A DNA stretch of 64,000 nucleotides from Ctena decussata (Eukaryota > Mollusca > Bivalvia > Lucinida > Lucinidae), in contig OZ022513.1 of assembly GCA_963989385.1 (NCBI GenBank), positions 18,707,928 to 18,771,927 of the forward strand, in the 5' to 3' direction. Every line of letters starts with the position of its first letter. Position 1 is the first letter of the stretch. The position numbers were made by a program, and so were the translations under genes. Under the pieces are notes generated by a model, which made no database searches, was not told the DNA's origin, and saw nothing but the letters and a program-made list of their open reading frames with translations. Positions 24,901 through 34,019 of this stretch are shown here, in pieces.

Positions 24901-25169
24901 TTCCCTTTGTTTAAGGAGATTCTCTTCGCCGTCAGAACGGATACATGTTTTCAACTAAGGACAAGGACAACGATGATATTGAAGTTCTGGATTGTGCAGA
25001 AAACAGCAAAGGTGCCTGGTGGTATGAACATTGTGCTGATTCCAATTTAAATGGTCGGTATTTGAAAGGCAGTCATACAACAGTCGGAGATGGGGTAATC
25101 TGGCAAACATGGAAAGGGTATTACTACTCCTTGAAAAGCTCAGAAATGAAAATAAGACGCGCCGTTTAA
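14120..25169 (+). CDS. Fibrinogen-related domain lectin gene 1 (four FReD exons)
   Basis: Joined exons (14120-14277, 21158-21254, 23879-24043, 24916-25169) give a 224-residue fibrinogen C-terminal-like domain ending in a stop. It starts [21 protein letters not shown], has [14 protein letters not shown] (about residues 40-53), [12 protein letters not shown] (54-65) and EYWLG (82-86). The Ca-binding loop is DKDNDD (156-161) and the binding-pocket stretch CADSNLNG is at 180-187. Secreted FReD proteins (ficolin, tachylectin-5 and mollusc FREP types) bind acetylated sugars in innate immunity. The His usual in CHxSNLNG is Ala here. The first exon starts in phase 1, so at least one 5' exon is missing from this call. 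Introns are 6.9, 2.6 and 0.9 kb and TE-rich. Confidence 0.92.
14599..14870 (+). mobile_element. tRNA-related SINE, second family
   Basis: The head is gccgcggtcgaatggtaaga with a B-box-like ggtcgtgagatcgcgcc. The body is ctgtcaacccagcagtaaat, then gggtacctgc and aaaggagagggatgggct. The same order occurs inverted at 63185-63425, where the B box is the better gggttcaaaccc. It sits in intron 1 of FReD gene 1. Confidence 0.65.
14885..15086. mobile_element. Palindromic MITE family F, decayed copy
   Basis: It matches the copy at 39880 through atatcagcctgggcaaccgc, the central agctagcttagacccttagc and the terminal ccactttgttggtttgtcgt plus gtcgcggctca. The left terminus is lost. Confidence 0.7.
15087..15914. 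other. Intron sequence, no feature seen
   Basis: This is part of intron 1 of FReD gene 1, AT-rich, with no repeat border or ORF that can be supported. Confidence 0.35.
15915..16125. repeat. Duplicated poly-C/poly-A/(TAAA)n block
   Basis: Two copies of about 105 bp each run from a C tract through an A tract and (taaa)n to aacgaacaataaaaagtctg. The 120-codon frame on the minus strand (15889-16251) is an artefact of these tracts. Confidence 0.85.
16390..19271. mobile_element. DNA transposon, CACGGTG ends, 5-bp duplication
   Basis: The terminal inverted repeats begin cacggtgcataaccatatcg (left 16390; right end 19271) and stay matched through ggacgctatctgtgaaaa. The direct duplication actat flanks it at 16385-16389 and 19272-19276. 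Inside, a short motif like gactctatctgtg recurs near both ends and around 16860-16950, like subterminal transposase sites. CAC..TG ends with a 5-bp duplication are typical of Transib/RAG-like transposons, but no transposase is present. Without the nested LINE the element is about 1.6 kb. Confidence 0.75.
17155..18404 (+). mobile_element. RTE-like LINE fragment (copy 2), nested, with TSD
   Basis: It is 5'-truncated and reads [21 protein letters not shown] to the C-terminal [13 protein letters not shown] tail, followed by a short gaata/gaatg 3' repeat. A perfect 10-bp duplication, agttataagt, flanks it at 17145-17154 and 18405-18414. The RT frame carries an in-frame stop at 17342-17344 (after AFDRV), G-run expansions near 17568-17582 and 18218-18252, and frame changes, so it is dead. 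[13 protein letters not shown] marks the catalytic block. It lies inside the 16390-19271 transposon, so it inserted later. Confidence 0.92.
19277..20239. other. Intron sequence, no clear feature
   Basis: This is intron 1 of FReD gene 1. A small GC-richer patch (about 19910-19985, cgcaggcgtc / gacgcctac) has weak inverted matches. Nothing else is supported. Confidence 0.35.
20262..20345 (+). mobile_element. 3'-terminal fragment of the RT retroelement
   Basis: It matches the last bases of the element ending at 46097: tcaatctttcc, ttggggaaagggtttgggat, then ctgattctgtcagttcctga and agtgtagttactctt. A short 3' piece like this is expected from 5'-truncated retroposition. Confidence 0.75.
20560..21080 (+). 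repeat. Diverged direct repeat in intron 1
   Basis: The segment around 20570-20730 (ataagaaagaaggtgggtca, gct(a)atagagcctcatcagtag) recurs at about 21005-21110 (ataagaaggaaggtgggtca, gctaaaaaagcctcgtaagt). Confidence 0.6.
21158..21254 (+). CDS. FReD gene 1, exon b
   Basis: The acceptor is attttag and the donor gtatgta; 97 bp, phase 0 to phase 1. It encodes [20 protein letters not shown] then [13 protein letters not shown], the second conserved block of FReD domains. Confidence 0.95.
21490..21750 (-). mobile_element. Diverged RT-element 3' region fragment
   Basis: It shares gagccgctctttcccaaaca, ggttgtcattcagct and gtagcgcattcgaacggtaa with the copies at 8761 and 48378. The borders are uncertain. 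Confidence 0.45.
21755..22985. other. Intron 2 of FReD gene 1, no feature seen
   Basis: The sequence is AT-rich, with only short chance frames. No conserved splice-flanked exon is apparent. Confidence 0.35.
22990..23600 (+). mobile_element. Decayed RT-element 3' region, split by a MITE
   Basis: Phrases such as gcgagggttgggattccgtc, taactgaatgacctt, tatctgggaaagagccgttt and ggatataggatctgatttat match the 3' region in order. The palindromic MITE at 23131-23368 interrupts it. Confidence 0.45.
23131..23368. mobile_element. Palindromic MITE family F
   Basis: It begins tgagccgcgacacgacaaaa, then ccaacaaagtggttgt, and ends with the inverse. The whole 238 bp is an imperfect palindrome with inner arms agatcagcctgggcatctgc / gcggatgcccaggttgatat around gcatggaggtagctta. 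Relatives lie at 14885, 39880, 46544 and 53812. Confidence 0.9.
23879..24043 (+). CDS. FReD gene 1, exon c
   Basis: The acceptor is gtacag and the donor gtatag; 165 bp, phase 1 at both ends. It encodes [20 protein letters not shown] through [13 protein letters not shown], the central beta-sheet part of the FReD. Confidence 0.95.
24916..25169 (+). CDS. FReD gene 1, terminal exon d
   Basis: The acceptor is tttaag; 254 bp to a TAA stop. It encodes [20 protein letters not shown] then the [14 protein letters not shown]ys loop and [10 protein letters not shown]. Both Ca-loop aspartates are kept. No AATAAA is seen close downstream. Confidence 0.95.
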
Positions 25170-25363
25170 ATCCCAAGACAACAGAAATATTTAATGCGGC
25201 AGTAGAAAACTATCATATTTAAACAATCTATGACTTTCAAGTATACGTGGTACAGCCAGCTCTCGATTTCTCGAACACTGATATCTCAGAGTACCCTCTT
25301 ATATCAAAGTATATAAATTGGACAAATTCTCTCTATTTTATACATTTTAGCCCTGGTTATCTC

Positions 25364-25429
25364 AAACTACTAATATCTCAAAGTAAATTTTCTGGGACCA
25401 AAAAATTTACTTTGAGATATCAGTAGTTT
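25364..25429. repeat. Hairpin of a tatctcaaa-type repeat
   Basis: The arms 25364-25390 and 25402-25429 pair (aaactactaatatctcaaag / ctttgagatatcagtagttt). Flanking sequence from about 25255 to 25475 repeats gatatctcaga and tttgagatatcggga, so the hairpin is part of a slightly larger palindromic element just 3' of FReD gene 1. Confidence 0.75.
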
Positions 25430-25479
25430 TGGATGAACGTCAACTTTGAGATATCGGGAATTGAGTGTACTATAATAGT

Positions 25480-26695
25480 GCTGTTGTTTCCCTCTCATGA
25501 ACAGAAATGATACTATTTTAGCGGCGTATCTGGAAAAGTACCTTACAGCGGTTATGAAGACGTGTTATGATTCACACAGGCTGCCCGCATGAAGAATCAA
25601 GCAATTAGGTTGCATTTAAGGACTGAAAAATGAAGATTGGTTACCTTGCACATAGTCAAAGGATTTTTTCACGTAGTGCCGCTTACAAGAAACCGCCATG
25701 TAATTTGTTATATTTGTAGCAGACAAGATATTTTACTGTTTGGTATCGCAAGCCTTTGTTAGTCATCTTTTGTGTAGTCAGTGTTATAATCACAGACATT
25801 TACAGTTCTCAAAATCATTGAAAGACAAGAAGTTCCTAAAGACAGCAAAGCTAACAGAACATAAATTGCCATTCTAAACATTCACTGCTCAAAATATTGA
25901 AAGGAGCACTGTATACGAGGGATGATTGAAAAGTCCTGAGCCTCACCATGTTTTGAAACCTTTAGACTGGATTTGAGTAGTTGATTTTAAACCGCCATTC
26001 TACAGAGCAACAATCACCAAATTTCGGGCATTTCTCTTTAATATCAATTGGATGACATTTCGCCATTTACAGTTAGCCCCATTAGTGCACTGTATAACTC
26101 TTTGACCGACCATAACCGTAGCAGAGTCAAACATTTGCAATTGTTTTTACAAATATATGTCCTAGAGCATCCCGGTCATTGATGATATATGCAATTACAA
26201 ATTTATTCCATTCCCGAATAAACAGTAAAATTTTAATTTTCAGGAAGTGTCTTTTTTGAGAGTTTCTGCAGATAGTGCACAATCGGAGTCGCATGCTCTG
26301 CGTGCACAGAAATGGATAACTTTTAACTCTTTTCGACGAAAATCATGTAAGATGTCAGTGTTCTTATGTGTGTAAACATTGTTTGGTTTTGTTCACAATG
26401 TTCCTAACAAACACGAATTTAGATATTGGCCCTAAATTTTGGGGTTGCAATATTTAAGGGTTTACAGTAAAGCCACCAGAGGCCAAAATATTTTGCACTT
26501 CCATCAGACCATTGACAACTCATTATACTTGCATGTACTAAAACAAGAACTGTTTAAATCTTGTAGAATGTGAAGAATGATTTTCCAAAGTAATGCAAGG
26601 AAAATAGATTGTAAATGTTATCTTATAAATATGCCACCCCTCTTGTGTTTAAGGCACTTTAAAAAAACGTTCATCATCAAAGTAATAAAAATTAG
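25480..26695. other. Intergenic sequence after FReD gene 1
   Basis: There is no gene. About 25805-25925 shares gaagttcctaaagacagcaa and attgaaaggagcactgtata with 27650-27750, a diverged direct repeat. Confidence 0.4.
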
Positions 26696-26699
26696 CCAT

Positions 26700-26835
26700 C
26701 ATTATCTATGTGTGGACATTGAGACCGAACCTATTTATTAGTTTTGATAGTGAAAAGTGTTATACGAAGATACGCAGACTTAAGGAAATTATATGCAGTA
26801 CTCCTTCAAACAATTTTAGCAGTGCTTTTTTCTAA
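26700..26835 (+). repeat. Fragment of the 2-kb dispersed repeat (family G)
   Basis: The phrases ttattagttttgat, aaattatatgcagtactcct and aattttagcagtgc match the starts of the long copies near 38755 and 60060/60635. Confidence 0.45.
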
Positions 26836-27085
26836 GACATATGATAATTTCTACATGTGACCTTGAACAACTCTTGTTTTACGACTAGAAGTATAAATAC
26901 AATTGCAATCAAAATGAAAGCTTCATGTTTCTAGTGCCGTAAAGACTTATCCAGTCCGGATTCAGACCTGATAGATGATCAAAGAGCACGACTTATCTCA
27001 GCAAGCACATGACATGTATTCAACGTTGCATCAACGCCAATGCAACGTTTAGAAGTCGCCTAGACGTTGATGCGACGTTGCCTAA

Positions 27086-27390
27086 TCGTTATGTGCTATT
27101 ATATTCTGTTCTATCCAGTACCCTTTCTAGGTTGTTGGGGCACCACAGATGCCTTCGAACTAATCCCTTTCCACCTTGTCCTGTTTCAGATGCCGTAGTT
27201 GAGCTGACATAGTAAATCCCTGTCCACTCTTTAGTATAGTCTTCCAACCTCTTCATTTGTCTACCTCTTCTTCTTTTTCCCTTCACTGCAGAATTGTCTT
27301 TGCTAAACCAGAAGACATTGAGACGTGGCTAAATCTCCTTAGCTTCCGTTTCTTGACAACGGTTAGCAGTTCATGAAATTCTCCAGTGGG
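27086..27390 (-). mobile_element. RTE-like LINE 3' fragment (copy 3)
   Basis: On the minus strand it encodes the C-terminal tail: [20 protein letters not shown] sequence, then KGKRRRGRQMKRLEDYTKEW and HLWCPNNLERVLDR. It ends in a gaata-type 3' repeat. It is the shortest of three copies in the window. Just outside its 3' end (27010-27085) lie several aacgttg/caacgtt palindromic repeats. Confidence 0.85.
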
Positions 27391-28489
27391 CTATTGTAAG
27401 GGAGGTAAACCTGGTACAATAAAAAAACAAATTCTCTTTAAATTTGGTGTCAAGTACACAGTTAACAACTTAAAAAATGTAACCACTTCTATTCATGTAA
27501 AGCGTATTAATTTTGCCACTTAAATTTAATAGCCTCAAAATGTTTTAGACACATAACGTTTAGCCACCTTAATAGTCATTTGTGGGCATGAAGGACGGAC
27601 GGACGGAAAGACGGACGGAAAGAGACCATTTTCATACCCCCCTTCGCCTGAAGGGCCAGAAGTTTCTAAAGAAAGCAAAGTGAACATAACAAATGTCATT
27701 CTTCAAAATTCGCTTCTCAAAAAAATTGAAAGGAAAACTGTATATAATCTCAATAGGATTCTATATAAAAATCTATATATCACAAATAGTCATTGCTAAC
27801 TAACTATTGATTAATTTGTGATATAAAGATTTTTCATATAGATTGATGCCAAACCTATTCATTAGTTTTGATGAGTCACAGTTTTATATAAAGACGTGTT
27901 GGTTTAAACTTTATTTCTTTCGTATAACAAACACACATTCAATGGACATTATGAAATAAATACATATATTATACAAAAGGGATCCAGAAGGAAGTCAAGA
28001 GACTTATTTGAATCTGTATCCCTCAATTATACAATAACACAGAATATATACTATCTATCGTGTTTGTCGACTGAATCTACTTGTCTATTTTAACATATAT
28101 ATTGTCTCGGTATCTATGTTTATTTGTGTGCATACCCACAAGCGGGGGCACCACAAAGTGTATTGATGCTCCCGCATGTGGATACACACATTTTGGTTTT
28201 TGCTATAATAGATGAAAAAGAAAGAAAGAAAGAATGATACCAGTGTTTTACAATGAGTCCAAATAGAGCTCCACGGGGAATGGAGTTCAGTATATCTCGT
28301 TGGTTATGTACGGACTAAGGAGTTTTAAGTATTCAAGTAAATGGGTATTTAAGTATTCAAGTTGCCCTATTTAAATATGAAGATGAGTCATGGTCACTGT
28401 TGCTTACATTAACCTCGGGTGGGTCTTTTAACTAAATCATATTCAAATTTATATCAGAAGTGATGTCTTAGATATTCAACTCAAAATCT

Positions 28490-30570
28490 TTAAGATTTAA
28501 TTATGAAGTCATGCACCGCTAAGAATATTTTCTTATTATCAGAGTCTGTTAATTCGGAACTACCATGAAGAAGGATATTTAGTGTTGGGGGACAAATCAA
28601 TGAGATAGTGTTGATAAGTTCAGCTCGCAGGTACCTATATCGGTGGCAGTCCAGAAAAAAATGTTTATTATCTTCGACAGCTCCACATTCGCATAGAGGA
28701 CTGTCAACAATATTTTTTGAGAAAAGATGCTGCCTTAATGAACTGCAATTCAATCTCAGTCGTGCGTGATGTATCTGTCCTGTTCTTATGCCATCAAAGA
28801 AAAAGGATGGCGGAGGTCTGACATTGGACTGAAGTTCATTTTTGAAAGCTGCTACTGAAGTTGCATTTCTTTTATCTTCAGACAGTTCATTCCAGCTACG
28901 CGTAACTGACGGTAGAAAAGACTTGTAATATAACTGTGAGCTGGCATGAATGGTCTGTAGGTTCGAGAAATTACGCAGGTTATATGTTGTTGTACTACCA
29001 ACAGTAGGTGGAACAAGGGAAGACAAAAAGTCTGGCGTAAGGTCGTTTTGCATCTTATAATACAGTATTAGCTTGTGCTTATCTCTTCGAGATGCTAGAG
29101 ATTCCCAACCAGTTTCCGAAAGAAGGGAATGGATAGAGACTAATTTGGTTGCTCCTGTGACAATGCGCGCTTGCTCATTTTGGATTTTTTCTAACTCGTT
29201 TGCTTCATATTGGGTACAATTGTCCCAGACAACATCGGCATACTCTAGAAGTGGCCTAATAAATGAAATGTAAATTGTTTGAAGAGAGTTTCTGTCTAGT
29301 GTGAACTTAAGTTTGCGCATGATATTAATCCGAAGCCATGCTTTATTTTTAATGTAATCTAGGTGTTCATGCCAGGTGCAATCATTCGAAAAAATAAGGC
29401 CTAAATGTTTATGCGAATTTACTTCATTGATTTGTTGTTGATTCATATGAATAGGAGGATGGTAAGGTTTTGCCTGTTTTCTAGAGAATATTATTGATTC
29501 CGACTTAGAGGGATTAAATGAGACTAGCCATTTAGTTGCCCATAAGTGTATCTTGGCTAGATCAGTGTTAAGTTGGTCGGCTGCTTGCAAGGGATCTTCA
29601 ACAATTATATAAAGACTTGTATCATCAGCAAAGAGCCTTATAGTAGAGTGTATATCTTCAACAATGTCATTAATATACACAAGGAACAGAAGCGGTCCTA
29701 AGATAGAGCCCTGCGGGACACCTGCTTTCAGAGTTGTCCAGGATGAGACAGCACCGGGTAATACTACTCTCTGTTTTCTGTTGTCTAGATAATCCTTGAA
29801 CCATGATAGGAGAGAACCAGAAATCCCAACATTTTGAAGTTTGAAAAGAAGGCCTTTGTGCCAGACCCTATCAAAGGCTTTGCTTACATCACAAAAGACA
29901 GCGCGAACTTCTTTCCCTTCGTCAAGGGCCTTACAGAAAGTATTATATATATCGACAAGCTGGTTGATGGTAGAATCTCCTGGTATAAATCCTGACTGCA
30001 AAGTTGTCAGTATTTCATGATCACGAATGAAATTAAAAAGGTTCTTGTGCACAATTTTTTCTAATACTTTGCCTATTGTACTTAGTAGAGAAATAGGTCG
30101 GTAATTTGAAACAATTGATGGGTCGTCCTTTTTAAAAATCGGGGTTACATTTGCCTCTTTCCATATGCTTGGAACTTTACCACTAGTCAAAGAGAAATTG
30201 AAGAGATCACAGAGAGGGAAAGATAACGGAAGAGCTAATTCTTTAAGAATTCGATTATTGATTGAGTCAGGGCCAGCAGCTTTACCAACTTTTAGTGACT
30301 TTAAAATCATTTCCACCTCTTGAGGTGTTGTAGAAAGAGAGTCAAGACCGTTTGGAGGCTGAAGAACATCAGCGGGTAGAAAAGCGTTACTTTCGTCTAG
30401 CACGGTTTGTTCAGAGAAAAAAATATTCATTATGTTTGCCTTTTCTGCGTCGTCGGAGTAAACAGTATCGTCTTTATAAAGTGGGGGAAGTGTAGATGTT
30501 TGTTCCGGTTTTATGAATTGTTTGAGTGTTTTCCACCAGTCTCTTTGTCCAATATCATCTTTTTTTTAAT
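28490..30570 (-). CDS. LINE reverse transcriptase
   Basis: The RT and C-terminal domain of the CR1-group LINE (646 codons from the first Met; open upstream to about 30570). Motifs numbered from MNIFFSEQ: VGKAAGPD near 48, RPISLLSTIGKVLEK 111-125, SGFIPGDST 146-154, DVSKAFDRVWHKG 181-193, GVPQGSILGPLLF 237-249, FADDTSLY 267-274 (catalytic), and HLGLIF near 342. It ends with a CEC...H...C cluster (580-595) resembling the zinc-knuckle tail of CR1/I-type LINEs. It would copy element RNA at a nicked target. The frame itself has no stop; the upstream join is lost by a T8 indel. Confidence 0.95.
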
Positions 30571-30812
30571 TTCTCTGCCAGTTTATCTATTTGTATTTTC
30601 TTCGATTTACGGATTTCACCTATGATTTTATTTCTTAAATGCTTGTAATTTTCAAAGTCGATAATGTTTTTAGTAATCTTGTATTTATTGTACAGGCGTT
30701 TACGTTTACGAATCATTTTCCGGAAGTTAATTTCATTTGTTAGCCAGGGAGGGTCAGACGGACGTACTTTTATCATTTTGTTCGGAATGTGCTGTGTGGC
30801 TAAGGTCAGAAT
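30570..30812 (-). CDS. LINE linker between endonuclease and RT
   Basis: The third frame of the same polyprotein reads VRPSDPPWLTNEINFRKMIR then KRKRLYNKYK and EIRKSKKIQIDKLAEKLKK. PWLT...IR.RKRLY is the usual Lys/Arg-rich EN-RT linker of Jockey/CR1 LINEs. It lies between the two homopolymer frameshifts. Confidence 0.85.
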
Positions 30813-31836
30813 TTTTTTCCGTCACCTGTTTTGCATAAATATTGATATCATCATTCTTTAATATATTCCAATCGGTTTCTTGAACACTATGTGAAAAGGA
30901 ATCATAATCTCCGGGATCAAAAAGCCAGATATGCCGATGAAAGATAGGGGACGTGTTTTTATTGAATTTAAGAATAATAAAAACTGGACAGTGATATCTT
31001 ATATTTTGGTCGAGGAAAGGGTCACCGACTCCACTTGAAAGTATATTGTTTGTATTTGAAGTAAAAAACAGATCAATAATAGAAGATGAGTTTTCAGTGT
31101 AATGCGTAGGTTCTGTTATGAGTTGCTCCAGACCGAAATGCTGGCAAATGTCATGTACTTTTTGATTAGATGAATTCTTTAAAATGTCGAGATTGAAGTC
31201 GCCTGTTATAAATATATTACTTATATTGGTGTCAAAAGCAAGACCGATTGAATCCTCAATAAATGATAAAGTTTCTGCGGAAGAATTTGGCGGCCTATAG
31301 AATGTGCCTATGAGAAATTTCCTATGATGGCTGTTAAGTTCTAGCCAAACACATTCTACATTCGGGAGTTCAAGATCTGACCTACGACGTGAATGTACAT
31401 TATTTTTTGCATATATACATATTCCACCATGGCTATCGTTTCTACGATCACGGCGATAAAGTTTGAATCCATCTATGGTAAGACAATCATCGGAAATATT
31501 TGGGTTTAGCCAAGTCTCTGTAAGACAAATGATATCAAAATTTTTAAGCTCAGCTCCTATTAAGTCTACCTTATTTGAAATACTTTGAATGTTATAATGG
31601 ACTACAGAAAAATTATTCGTAATAACATAGTCTTGAGTGGTGTCTGTCGAGTGCGTTGAGTCATTATCTGGGACCAACGTTGGTCCAGGATTAAGTTCAA
31701 TGTCTCCAGAGCGTATTAACAGCAGTGATGTTATGATCAGAAACTCGAAAGAAGTCAAATAGTTTAACCCTTTGATCTTGGTATGACGAATATAATGTAG
31801 CCCAATCTGCATCCTATAAATCTGTACCTCAATCAT
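30754..31836 (-). CDS. LINE endonuclease with N-terminal 2A-like sequence
   Basis: A 360-codon frame. Residues 28-41 are hydrophobic (TSFEFLIITSLLLI), followed directly by SGDIELNPGP (43-52). This fits the D-x-E-x-NPGP ribosome-skipping 2A consensus known from several APE-type LINEs. It then has an exonuclease-endonuclease-phosphatase fold: YNIQSISNK, CLTETWL, HGGICIYAKN, ITGDFNLDIL and SSIIDLFFTSN. The last catalytic motif, normally SDH, reads RYHCPVF, so the Asp is replaced by Tyr. Beyond about 30815 the frame is shifted. Skipping would release a short hydrophobic leader from EN-RT. Confidence 0.93.
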   Translation of the reverse strand: MIEVQIYRMQIGLHYIRHTKIKGLNYLTSFEFLIITSLLLIRSGDIELNPGPTLVPDNDSTHSTDTTQDYVITNNFSVVHYNIQSISNKVDLIGAELKNFDIICLTETWLNPNISDDCLTIDGFKLYRRDRRNDSHGGICIYAKNNVHSRRRSDLELPNVECVWLELNSHHRKFLIGTFYRPPNSSAETLSFIEDSIGLAFDTNISNIFITGDFNLDILKNSSNQKVHDICQHFGLEQLITEPTHYTENSSSIIDLFFTSNTNNILSSGVGDPFLDQNIRYHCPVFIILKFNKNTSPIFHRHIWLFDPGDYDSFSHSVQETDWNILKNDDINIYAKQVTEKNSDLSHTAHSEQNDKSTSV

Positions 31837-31900
31837 GCACTACAACCAAATAAAGATATTTCAGCTCCAAGGATGCAGAGAGGAATACAAAAATACTGTG

Positions 31901-32770
31901 AGTTATATAAGTCAAATAGTTGATATAAGGCAACTGACTTAAGGTACAAAGTGTCAATATATGGTTCCATAAGCATCCTATAAAGAAAACTAATATTTAC
32001 GTTATACAGTCAATAAGACATCGTATTACTTTAGTAGATGCGATCATGGGACCATTTGACACCTTGTCCTGGTTGGTAACAGAATTCCGTGAGTTACAAA
32101 AGTAGACTTGAACATCCCCGTGGAGCAAATATTTAGACGTTTCAAACAAAAATAAGACAAAAAGAATAGAAATCATACAGTATAAAAGCAAAATATACAA
32201 AGGAGAGGATTAAGGACAACTGGTCTAGTTAATGGGTTTGGGTGACGTTTTTCTTCGTATGGCCAACTGTTCAGATAAGGCCTGCAGACACACAGCGGCG
32301 ATCAGACATCGAATCAACGTTGATCCAACGTCATAGCGTACTAATCAACGTCGACTCGACGCCGAATCGTCGCTGAGCAATGACCTTATATTGTCATTTC
32401 AAGTTTCGAAACTATTGCAGATTTTGGTGTAAAGTCCCTATACTGGTTACTTCCCTTGTTCTTCTAACACTTAATATCTTAGTTCAACAAAGAAAACAAC
32501 TAAAATAACAGGCAGTAAAGTTATCATGGCTTCTGAAGATTGAGAGGGAGAGAAAGACAGAAATACAAATTTTACACATAAAAACCTACATTTTCACAAT
32601 AAAATACTAGGCACCGTGATTGTCAAAAAAAATTGAAAAGCACTGCGTCTAGATATAAATAATTGAGAAAGGCGGTAAGAGAAATAAATACAGTCAACTC
32701 TCACTATCTTAAAAGTAAAAAAAAATCGTCTCAAGCTACTGATAACCCAAATTAAATCCTCTGGCCTTAG
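31901..32770. other. Unassigned sequence, part may be LINE 5' UTR
   Basis: There is no ORF of note. 32310-32375 has atcaacgttgatccaacgtc-type repeats similar to those at 27010-27085. Confidence 0.35.
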
Positions 32771-33001
32771 AACAAGGGCGTAGCTACCTATACGGCAAAT
32801 ACGCAAGTGCGTATTGAAATTTTGTCAAAATTGACAAAATTTCAAAACGCACCTGCATATTTGCATGCTGAAAATTTATAGATTAGACAAGATTTCAATA
32901 CCAATTACCAAAGTGGCTGATATACTAGCTTTCCCTTCAAGAAGTAGAGAATAAAACATGGTTGTGCGTATTATGAAATTGCCTCTAGTTACGCCCCTGT
33001 T
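32771..33001. mobile_element. MITE with gggcgtagcta ends
   Basis: The ends aacaagggcgtagctacc and tagttacgcccctgtt are inverted. The interior holds tacgcaagtgcgta and a palindrome around ttttgtcaaaattgacaaaa. A partial relative lies at 63595-63700 (gggtgtagctgcctgtacgc). Confidence 0.7.
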
Positions 33002-33002
33002 A

Positions 33003-34019
33003 GAAAACTCACTTTGGGATATAGCAATAGTTTGAAATAGCCGGATTGAATATGAAGTAGGAAATGCACTTTGAGAGGACACTTTGGTACATCAATGTTC
33101 CAGTTTACGAGAGTCAACGGTCAGTAATAACGTTAATAACGATGACAAGATGTGATAACAAGATATGATAAGCCACTCCTCGCCTCTGCCCTCGACCAGT
33201 ATCTGCCCTTGAGCCATTCGGCTGGCGAGCGTATACACGTCGGGGGCAGATGCAGGGCTCTACATGTGGATTTTCTGGCCAAAAATATCATGTACACACA
33301 TATATCTGGAGTAATGGTGAAATACTGGAAGCCAGCTCGCGCCCACCAGCATCACTCCGTCCTTTACCGAAATCGAAAGTCAAAGGAACCGCGAAGCTAG
33401 CTGGAAGGGGAAACTAGCACCACATATAAGTCACGCGCCTTTTCACATCCATTTTTAGTTCTTGCCGAAACAAAATACAAGATCTATGGAAATGAAGAGG
33501 CGGTGCATAACTCTGCAATATGCAGAATGTATATGCATGTATGTACATTTAATTTAATACATTTAATATATAATCAGAACCTCCAATGACTGTTTATACG
33601 GTTTGTAAATGGTAGACTCACCATGCTGTCATTTAACAATTTTAACTGCAAACAGATCATGAACATATATCTCTCAGGAGTGTAAATATGACACTTATAA
33701 GCATAATTCCAGCAGACCATAAAAAGGCACTAAACATTCGTGGATCTATGAATTAGTTTAAGTACACTATAAAGGCAACATGTCCCCAGCAAAGTTGTAA
33801 ATTTGGAAATTTAACATTAATTAAAGAAGGTAAGATTAATTCATTATCAATTATGAAGGCAAAAAAAAACGAGCCTCCTCTTCCGAGTCTGCATGCTCAG
33901 CAATACTCATTTGTAGTAGATTATGGCTAAATTTATTTTACAACTAATGGCTGTAGTCATGAAATACGATGTTGCCACGAGTACTGAGTAGAATAGTAAG
34001 CTACAAATAGTGCTGACAA
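33003..34019. other. Unassigned sequence
   Basis: There is no supported gene. The 82-codon + frame at 33152-33400 matches nothing I recognise. Confidence 0.35.

Larger units (their letters stand above)
27905..31900 (-). mobile_element. Nearly full-length CR1/Jockey-group LINE with 2A-like peptide
   Basis: Read on the minus strand: a 5' part near 31900, an endonuclease frame (31836-30754), a linker frame (30776-30555), the reverse transcriptase frame (to 28490) and a roughly 580-bp 3' UTR with (TTTC)n near 28220. It ends near 27905 with aataaagtttaaa. The only coding breaks are two frameshifts, at a T7 run (30812-30818) and a T8 run (30560-30567). The copy is therefore young, or the breaks are assembly errors. 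ORF1 is not adjacent; a possible ORF1 lies 5 kb upstream at 37079-38392. No target duplication was resolved. Confidence 0.88.
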
